A program made the position numbers and the translations under genes. DNA of 64,000 nt from Antedon mediterranea (Eukaryota > Echinodermata > Crinoidea > Comatulida > Antedonidae). Numbering within the stretch: the first letter of the stretch is position 1; each line of letters starts with the position of its first letter. Below the pieces are notes generated by a model. It was not told the DNA's origin. It did no database searches and saw only the letters and a program-made list of their open reading frames with translations. The stretch lies in assembly GCF_964355755.1 (NCBI RefSeq), contig NC_092670.1, positions 1,637,001-1,701,000 of the forward strand. Direction: 5' to 3'. This document shows, one piece after another, positions 55,677 to 64,000 of the stretch.

Positions 55677-57684
55677 ATTTTAGACATGTCTTAGCTTCCT
55701 GGACCAATTTATTTTACTTTACTTTAATTTGATGTTCACATTTGGTAGTATTCGTCATATAAATGATGTTTTTGCGCATGTGTTTTATTTATCATCATCA
55801 GAGATCCTTGGTTTGTCCAATTAGAAAATAACAGGCCATGGTTTGTGAAAATATTCTGTCTTTCATAAGAATACTTTCCAAAGATGAACCTTTGTTAAAA
55901 ATATAAACCATCGTTTGTTAAAGACACCTATTTGTGAATTATTGTTTTTAGGATAAAATAGCTTCAGTTTGTCGCTTGGCGCCCCGTACTAAGCAATATA
56001 ATAAAGATGCAGGTGGAACAATGAAGAACACCTTCAAACATTCGTCTGTATATTACAGCGCTGCATCTTTTTAATTTAGATTAGATTTTTTAACGTGAAA
56101 CACGAGTAGAAGAGAATTATTATCCCCGCGGTAAAAACTACTTTGCTTTCAGCCGTTATTTCTAAGTACTAATACAGTGAATAGCTTAAGTAGGCAACTT
56201 AAATCTATTTCATTATTGAACGTCAACATTGCCGAACTCACTTTTCATACTTGATAGTTCATTTTGGATTATCTACACTACTTAAGAATGCCGATTCGCA
56301 TATGGCGATTTATAATTTTCAATGAAAACCATGTTGTAAGTGTATGAATAGACGAGTGTTGGTTTACACAGAATCGAGTCAACTTATATTCAATCCATTC
56401 AGCAATTTCATAATTATAATTATTATTTTGTTTTAATAATGCAAAACAGACATCAAGGTTGGCACATAGTAAATATTAATTATTTTTATTGGTAACACAA
56501 ATCTAATTAGGCAAACTGCGCATGCGTAGGGTGGTAAGGAGGCAATCTCGCATAGGGAAATTACAGTTTAAATAAAAAATAAATTTATACAAAATGCACT
56601 GTCCCTTTATACAATATATAAAAATAAATTGCTCAAGCAAACTTAATATTATATAAATATTATACCGGCTTGGTTCTTCTTCGTCTGCGCAAACATAGTG
56701 CGGTACCATAACGACTATAAACCTGCAATAGATCTAAACACTGCGCCATAGGGCCAGACAGGCAGACAGACAAGCATTTTCACAAGTGATGACGTTAATA
56801 ATGTAGTTTTTTTTACTTTCTTCTCTTAATACAGAAAAACACTATTATTATACCGCCGAGGTTATCGTCCGTATAAACTTTAACCATTAAATTCTATCAT
56901 TGATTCAGAAGGCCTAAATAGATTTTCCATAAGCAACAAAAGGATGAGTTCATACGGGCATCAAGGTCATTTTTACCGCATAACGATTATGTTTTTTTTA
57001 GTGAAACAGCCTATAAAGAGATTAATAACTTGTATATATTTCCCTTGGGCGATGTAATGGTTGAGTGTTCTTCTTGAAAGGTTAAATATACAATAAAATA
57101 TGACTGTTTCGCATTCCTCTCCGATATTACGTGTTGTTTAATGTTTAATAATGTTGTAGTATTTCTTCTATTTTATGGAAAGTCTGCATCAAATTCGTAA
57201 GATAGGCCTACTCAAAATGTTTAATGTTCTTTCTGACATGTAACAATTTTGTTTAAATAACGAATTCTGATGAAATGTCAATGTTTGCAGACCTACAGTA
57301 ACAGTAGCAGTAGTAAATGTTAGCACAATATTCCACTTAACTCTGTCCATCTGCACAAAAAAACTAGTTGCCTTTATTTCTATCCACTCCTAACAGCTGC
57401 TTTTTCATTATTTTTCTACATTAAGTAGTAAGTAGTATTCTCTCATTAGCAGAGTTTTCCAAAAGCTTGGTATATTTCCGGCTGTTTTACTTTTACCGTT
57501 TAGATTTATATTAGCTTTTTTGTTGGTTTTTTCAACTGAGATCCAGTCACTGATATCCACTGCATTTTCATTTTTTCAATAATATGCCTTTAGATTGATA
57601 CAATAAATAGTTAGATGTTTAAAGACGAATATCTCCTTGTATGCCTAGACCAAACTCTTGCAGGAAACATTGTACAATATTCCG
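55677..57684. other. intergenic between convergent ARSG and DOK-like genes
   Basis: Two kilobases holding both 3' UTRs and otherwise unassigned AT-rich DNA. A possible AATAAA lies near 56,000. I see no supported gene here. Confidence 0.5.
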
Positions 57685-60600
57685 TTATGATAAAAGTATT
57701 GAACTTGATGCCTCAGAAGAACTGCTAATAGACGCTACGTCGAGGTATATAGAATTCCTGAGACTACCAATATCTCTATTCATTGGTAGATCACAACTGT
57801 TGTAAACATCGGATCGTGTCGGTGGTGTTGGTACCCATTCTGCAGACAGTGATTTACGGGGCCGCAGAGGTGACGTCGGGCAAGGTGTATATCTGGCTGT
57901 AAATTTAATCATAAAGCACGATTAGTTTTCTAACTATTCATCTTACTAAAATGATAAGCAGCGCCAATATAAAGAAATGGCCATAACCAATTGATCTAAG
58001 GAAATGGCGTGACGTGAATCTACGCGCGCGTGAAAATACATCTGAGTTTCGATGTAAGTGTGCATGATGATACTAATTGTCTGTGTAAAGTTTGATTAGC
58101 AAACAAATCTTTTAAGATCCATTTTAAGTCTGCTACTTGGTACCGTCTGCTCTTTCCCACGTTTTATTTTTCCTAAATTGTCCTAATTCGTACATTGTGA
58201 ACTCAACGACACGACTAACTGGTGGAAAGTTCAACACAAACTTTAAACTATTTATTTGCAGATTAATAGGTACTCTTTAAAGACAAATCCCTTGAATTGA
58301 GTAAAGAAGAGTTAGGCCTAACTAAATGAGCAAATAGATAATGAAAGTTAATTACAGAAGAAAAATGTCGATTCAGCAACGTGAATGTTTTGAATGTTGT
58401 TTAAAATTCATGGCGTATATCTTATGACAAATGGAGAGGTTTAAACTGCATTAGTAAATGATAACAAAACAAATACTTGGTGTTTCATGTAGACCCAACT
58501 CAAGATCAATCTTTGGAATCCTGCTTTTTTAATATCAATTATTTATATTTTAAAATATCAACAAAATATTTCTTTAAAAAACTTTGAAAAGCTCTCGAAA
58601 AAATCCGTAAAAGCAGTAGCTGATATGATATAAACTACTTTAAAAATTTCAAAACGTTCGGCGTATTGCTTAAATGTATATTGTTTATATTGTTTCCATT
58701 ATTGTTCAATATAAAGAGAAGGAAAAAATGTTATATTGAAAATTAAATTGATAAATTACCTTTTGACAAAGTCGGTGAAGAGGTGTTTGATGAAACAGAC
58801 CAACCTTTATTCAATGGGCATCGCGCACCTCCCACCAGGCTACACGTGCTGCCGTGTTTGGTCATCGGACATGGTAGACCTTCAATCGATGATTTTACAC
58901 GTTGACAAGTTGAATTTGAGTCACATTTTATTTCAAAATATCCTAAAATAAAAGTAGAATGGTTTACGCATAATGTATGAGTACATTTATTTGGATATAA
59001 TATCTCATTCGCTTAAAGATCTCCCCCCAAAACATGAAAAATGAAGATTAATCAAACAAAAAGACTTTGAATCGGCCATTTCGTAGTTTTAATCAAGTTT
59101 CGTAGAAAAAAAACTAAAAAAATAATATTTTTTCTTATGCCTATATAAGGACAAAATAAATGGTTAAATTCAACCAAAATCCCATTGACTTCCAGTCAAT
59201 TCTACTATTTTGTCAGGTAAATAATTTATTTTTCGAACCAATTTCTGGTCAAAGTGAATAACTATTATGTGACATTAAAATGTGTGGCATATTCAACAGG
59301 GTTTCTTTTTCAGTGGAAACTATAATATCTTTAATTACGTTAATGCAATTTTTAATAGTTTTACATTTTTAACAGTATTTTTAACTTTTTATCTTGTATT
59401 TTTAATCTGTTATAATACTGCACGTTTTTAAATTGTTGCAATATTGATGTTTTAATCTACCAAGCAAAGTGATTTTCCATTTTTATGGACAAATACAATT
59501 TCTTGAATCTTCTTGAATCTTGAATTAATTAGTTAAAAGCATATTCTCTATTTGGTTCATAAAATGCGTAGTGACCGAAGATTGTAAAAAGGTACAAATT
59601 TGACGAAATAACAAAACAGACTCCAAAGGAAGTGAAACAATCATGTGACAATCATGTGATACAATCATGTGACAATCATGTGATACAATCATGTGACAAT
59701 CATGTGATACAATCATGTGATACATGTGATACTATCTTGAAGGGTAGCCTACTGTACAACAGTTCTTTAAAAGTAGTCAACAAACATGGCCACCAATAAT
59801 TCGAGCATTATTCTATAAAATTGGTGACGAAGATAATGATGCATGTTGTAAAATGCTGAAAAGGTCATGGCAATAACAATTTTCAAACAATAATTATAAA
59901 TTAAATTCATACATACATTTTGCAATTATAATAGTGGCAGCGAGGTCAACAGTATTAAGATTGTGACGATGATAATAATGACCATACATTTAGATTTAAA
60001 CTCCAAAAACTTACACATAACATAAACAAGTATATATAATTACTAACTGCAAATAATGCGATTCAAGATATACGGTAACATTACAGACCATACCACATGC
60101 CCGCATCATATATATAAGCAATTACCATATAAGGAGTGATAGAAGAGAAACCAACGAGCTGTTTATAATATTATTATATATCTTATATACTAATAAATTT
60201 CCCAAAATTGCATGTACCAATCAGATTCATTGATGCTCATAAAACTCAACACGAATGAGCAACAAAACATAATTAAAAACGAATCTTCGCAGTATAATCT
60301 TACCTGCGTCACTTCCAGAACTGTTAATGTGAAATCCTAATATGTTGTCATGTATGCGACAGCCGTAGATTCTTGATATTTCCCATCTAATGCAACATTT
60401 TGGCGGGTTGAGCGCCACGAGAGAAACACAATGGTCGCTAAGATGTAGGCTTAACTGATCGTCTGCTAAAGCAAACCCCTTCTTTGGGTAAACTAGATTA
60501 CTAACTGAAAAAACAGCATAAAATTGAGATCATCAGATTAAAATCAGAATTGGGAATTTCTTTTACAATGAACTTCATCTGAGGTGACTGCATACTTTAT

Positions 60601-63600
60601 GCATTCAAAAGCGCCTTGAGCACTTTTGGTGGCGAAGTGCGCTCTAGAAATCTGCATTATTATTGTATTATCTCCGAATGATAACAAAATAGAGATGTAC
60701 ACTTTATGTAATTATAATTCCAATGATAAAACAGTAGCCGTCTATACAGATATGGCCTGCAAGTTATTGTTATATTCACAAACACTAAACACATACTATG
60801 TTTTTATTAAGAAGAACGATCAAACTAATAATATTGGCAATGATAAGTAAAGTATATCAGTAAAATCATTTAACTCTGTTCACAAAATAAAAAATGTCCC
60901 AAGGTGCTCCCCGTAGTTATAAAATAATTAAAGTTCTACTCATCTAATTGAGTATGATACGTCATTATTTAGAGCCGAACACATTGAGTTTCTCAAACGT
61001 GTTAATTATACAAACACAGGCGAGTGTTGAGAATAATTGCACAATAAATGTTAAGTGTCCTTTCACGGCAAATGATGTCGTCAAGTACAACCTGATGTGA
61101 ATTAGTATCAATGGCCAAACACTTAAGGAACGTACAATAGAGTAACTCAGATGTTTTGATTCACAATGCAATATCCACGCCCCCTCCTATGGCCTCCAAT
61201 AAACTATATAATTATTATTTATATATTATACATAATTACTCTCTAACCTTTGTACCCTTTTATGTTGTGATTATTTTAAAATATACTAATAATAATTGTT
61301 TCCATTAAATTAGTCACTTTTAATGATTAATGGTTTTCAATTTGTATAGCGCAAAATACAAATAGTCTCTAAACAGAATGAAAGTGTTATTGTTTGGCCA
61401 TTTTTAGAAAATTTCCTTCAAAAAATATCCCTGTACTATATAAAGCAGGAAAAAGCCTAATAAACCGGACAAAGAAAACAGAAAAAAAGGTCAGAAAACA
61501 GCATCACAATGTTTCACTAACTTGTCAAGACAAAGCTAGCTATTTATTCACAAGTATCATAATGTGATGATGAGCATCTGAATATCCTGCCTATTTATTC
61601 ACAAATATCATAATGTGATGATGAGCATCTGAATATCCTGCCTATTTATTCACAAGTATCATAATGTGATGATGAGCATCTGACTATCCTGCCTATTTAT
61701 TCACAAGTATCATAATGTGATGATGAGCATCTGACTATCCTGCCTATTTATTCACAAGTATCATAATGTGATGATGAGCATCTGAATATCCTGCCTATTT
61801 ATTCACAAGTATCATAATGTGATGATGAGCATCTGAATATCCTGCCTATTTATTCACAAGTATCATAATGTGATGATGAGCATCTGAATATCCTGCCTAT
61901 TTATTCACAAGTATCATAATGTGATGATGAGCATCTGACTATCCTGCCTATTTATTCACAAGTATCATAATGTGATGATGAGCATCTGAATATCCTGCCT
62001 ATTTATTCACAAGTATCATAATGTGATGATGAGCATCTGAATATCCTGCCTATTTATTCACAAGTATCATAATGTGATGATGAGCATCTGAATATCCTGC
62101 CTATTTATTCACAAGTATCATAATGTGATGATGAGCATCTGACTATCCTGCCTATTTATTCACAAGTATCATAATGTGATGATGAGCATCTGAATATCCT
62201 GCCTATTTATTCACAAGTATCATAATGTGATGATGAGCATCTGACTATCCTGCCTATTTATTCACAAGTATCATAATGTGATGATGAGCATCTGAATATC
62301 CTGCCTATTTATTCACAAGTATCATAATGTGATGATGAGCATCTGAATATCCTGCCTATTTATTCACAAGTATCATAATGTGATGATGAGCATCTGAATA
62401 TCCTGCCTATTTATTCACAAGTATCATAATGTGATGATGAGCATCTGAATATCCTGCCTATTTATTCACAAGTATCATAATGTGATGATGAGCATCTGAA
62501 TATCCTGCCTATTTATTCACAAGTATCATAATGTGATGATGAGCATCTGACTATCCTGCCTATTTATTCACAAGTATCATAATGTGATGATGAGCATCTG
62601 AATATCCTGCCTATTTATTCACAAGTATCATAATGTGATGATGAGCATCTGAATATCCTGCCTATTTATTCACAAGTATCATAATGTGATGATGAGCATC
62701 TGAATATCCTGCCTATTTATTCACAAGTATCATAATGTGATGATGAGCATCTGAATATCCTGCCTATTTATTCACAAGTATCATAATGTGATGATGAGCA
62801 TCTGAATATCCTGCCTATTTATTCACAAGTATCATAATGTGATGATGAGCATCTGACTATCCTGCCTATTTATTCACAAGTATCATAATGTGATGATGAG
62901 CATCTGAATATCCTGCCTATTTATTCACAAGTATCATAATGTGATGATGAGCATCTGACTATCCTGCCTATTTATTCACAAGTATCATAATGTGATGATG
63001 AGCATCTGAATATCCTGCCTATTTATTCACAAGTATCATAATGTGATGATGAGCATCTGAATATCCTGCCTATTTATTCACAAGTATCATAATGTGATGA
63101 TGAGCATCTGAATATCCTGCCTAACATCAATGAATACAATGCAATGCACCTTTCTCTATTGGTTGTAATCCGCTCAGACCTGTTCCAAATATTCATAATT
63201 TATCTTCTCTTCCGTAAGAATAAAACAAATTGACAAGTGATCTTAAACTCGTTGATTTATAAACAAATACTCATTATTAAAGAAATGTTGTTTTTTTCAA
63301 ATAGGCTCTGACGTCATATTGGCGAGCGTTAATTTAGTCGTGCAGCACGCAAAAGCATTCATTCGTAACTATGATGTCATTGATAATGGGGCATATAAGT
63401 AAAACCCGATAATAAAAAATTATAATAAACTTACCACTATCAAAATGTGATTTAAATGTATTATGCCATTCGTCAATTTCTGATCGTATCCAAACACTTG
63501 TCGAACGCTTTTGAAAGAAAATAGTTTCTCCTTCTAAAATGACGGCCCAATAAAGTGTGGGCGATTTAGACTTTTTGTTATTCTCCAAAGTTCCTTTTTC

Positions 63601-63689
63601 TGTTCCAGCAAAGTTATATTTTGTTATCGTATAAGAGCGTTTGAGGACTCTCTCAGCATCTTTTCTGTACAACTTTAGTTGATAAAGAC
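57685..63689 (-). CDS. DOK-type adaptor, PH end + PTB domain; 5' end outside window
   Basis: Exons: 63689-63435, 60504-60304, 58942-58760 and 57896-57685 (stop), all joined in phase 1; about 283 residues here. The first exon matches the second half of a PH domain: TLYWAVILEGETIFF followed by an amphipathic helix EIDEWHNTFKSHF. The second and third together form an IRS/DOK-type PTB domain: LSLHLSDHCVSLV, WEISRIYGCRIHDNILGFHI, then GYFEIKCDSNSTCQRVKSSI, the phosphotyrosine-peptide-binding fold ending in its C-terminal helix. The last exon is a Ser/Pro-rich tail with tyrosines in possible SH2-ligand settings (NSIYLDV, SDVYNSC). Such proteins dock to activated receptor tyrosine kinases under the plasma membrane. 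Which DOK or IRS relative it is cannot be told from this part. Confidence 0.7.
59010..59300 (+). mobile_element. dispersed element E, copy 2
   Basis: It shares ACATGAAAAATGAAGATTAA, GGTTAAATTCAACCAAA and GGTCAAAGTGAATAACTATT with the inverted copy at 40,130-40,407; intronic in the DOK-like gene. Confidence 0.7.
59395..59527 (+). mobile_element. non-LTR retrotransposon 3' tail
   Basis: TTTTTATGGACAAATACAAT followed by repeated TTCTTGAATC, the 3' microsatellite tail typical of CR1/L2-like elements. No coding part retained. Confidence 0.55.
59637..59735. repeat. ATCATGTGA-based minisatellite
   Basis: ACAATCATGTGAT and ACAATCATGTG units alternate for about 95 bp, with roughly four 23-24-bp double units. 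Minus-strand ORFs across it are artefacts. Confidence 0.85.
61541..63121. repeat. 51-bp minisatellite, 31 copies
   Basis: The unit starts TATTTATTCACAAGTATCAT and ends GATGAGCATCTGAATATCCTGCC; 1,581 bp is exactly 31 x 51. The main difference between units is one base (GAATATCC versus GACTATCC), distributed irregularly. Sits in the intron between the PH and PTB exons of the DOK-like gene. Confidence 0.97.
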
Positions 63690-63782
63690 CTGTAAAATCA
63701 GCAGTAGGCTTGTTAAAATGATAGCCTAACAAAATGTTAAAACAAAAACTACACTTTTACTACATCATTATAATATGTGCAC

Positions 63783-63942
63783 ATGGCCGTAGCCAGCAGG
63801 CAGAAGAGGCCCTCACCTCGTCTGAAATTTTCAATTTTTAACACCCACCCGAATTTCCCAGAACAGATCGTCATATTTTATGTTAATAATTATATTTAAA
63901 GCATCTTTGCCTCGTCTGTTTTTAACCTCTCGCTACGGCCTG
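63783..63942. mobile_element. short inverted-repeat element
   Basis: GGCCGTAGCCAGC on the left and CGCTACGGCC on the right form inverted ends resembling the TGGCCGTAGCCAG termini common in animal DNA transposons. Both halves carry GCCTCGTCTG/CCTCACCTCGTCTG-like text. About 160 bp, upstream of the last visible exon of the DOK-like gene. Confidence 0.5.
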
Positions 63943-64000
63943 GTGCAGAACCCCGTTTAATAGTCGCTCATGGGTTGCGGTCACATTTATGCAGTAGCTT

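Noticed and set aside
61541-63121. CRISPR-like array
   Set aside because: Contiguous 51-bp units with no unique spacers, in a eukaryotic intron: a minisatellite. The same applies to 6061-7866.

Overview
This window is animal nuclear DNA. It is AT-rich, with intron-rich genes (exons of about 50-250 bp with GT..AG borders), many minisatellites and short terminal-inverted-repeat elements, and no bacterial-style operons. The gene set (polycystin-1, COX10, RPP21, acid alpha-glucosidase, a mesothelin-like protein, PALB2, arylsulfatase G, a DOK-type adaptor) fits an invertebrate deuterostome, possibly an echinoderm. That placement is inference; nothing here fixes the species.

Layout, left to right. 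(1) <1-14,925, minus: 5' half of a polycystin-1 gene, running off the left edge. Its introns hold most of the tandem arrays of the first 13 kb. (2) 14,926-18,192: intergenic, with a TIR transposon flanked by a 9-bp target duplication and a 3 x 71-bp repeat. (3) 18,193-22,768, minus: COX10, 7 exons, 488 aa. (4) 22,887-23,865, plus: RPP21, 4 exons, 142 aa, head-to-head with COX10 across 118 bp. (5) 24,497-31,980, minus: a lysosomal acid alpha-glucosidase (GH31), 18 exons, 889 aa, with a second same-size copy of one catalytic-domain exon. (6) 32,508-43,006, minus: a 25-exon secreted or membrane-anchored mesothelin/stereocilin-like protein, about 1,207 aa. (7) 43,354-48,144, minus: PALB2, 9 coding exons, 1,078 aa. 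(8) 49,350-55,676, plus: arylsulfatase G, 9 exons, 547 aa. (9) 57,685-63,689, minus: the 3' part of a PH-PTB docking-protein gene that starts beyond the right edge.

The gene models were assembled by eye from translated similarity plus GT/AG borders and codon phase. For the five complete models the coding lengths are exact multiples of three and every junction keeps frame, which is strong internal support. The genes are not an obvious pathway. COX10 (heme A synthesis) and RPP21 (tRNA 5' processing) share a compact divergent promoter region; GAA and ARSG are both lysosomal hydrolases; PALB2 acts in homologous recombination.

The most notable observation is the pair of 132-bp exons in the GAA gene (28,351-28,482 and 28,773-28,904). 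They are alternative versions of the same catalytic-barrel segment, with the same length, phase and ends but a changed motif next to the active site. Also notable: small transposons lying within 6-9 nt of three 5' splice sites; repeated small duplications of splice donors; a PKD1 gene with no visible C-type lectin or LDL-A module; and an optional hydrophobic tail exon in the mesothelin-like gene.
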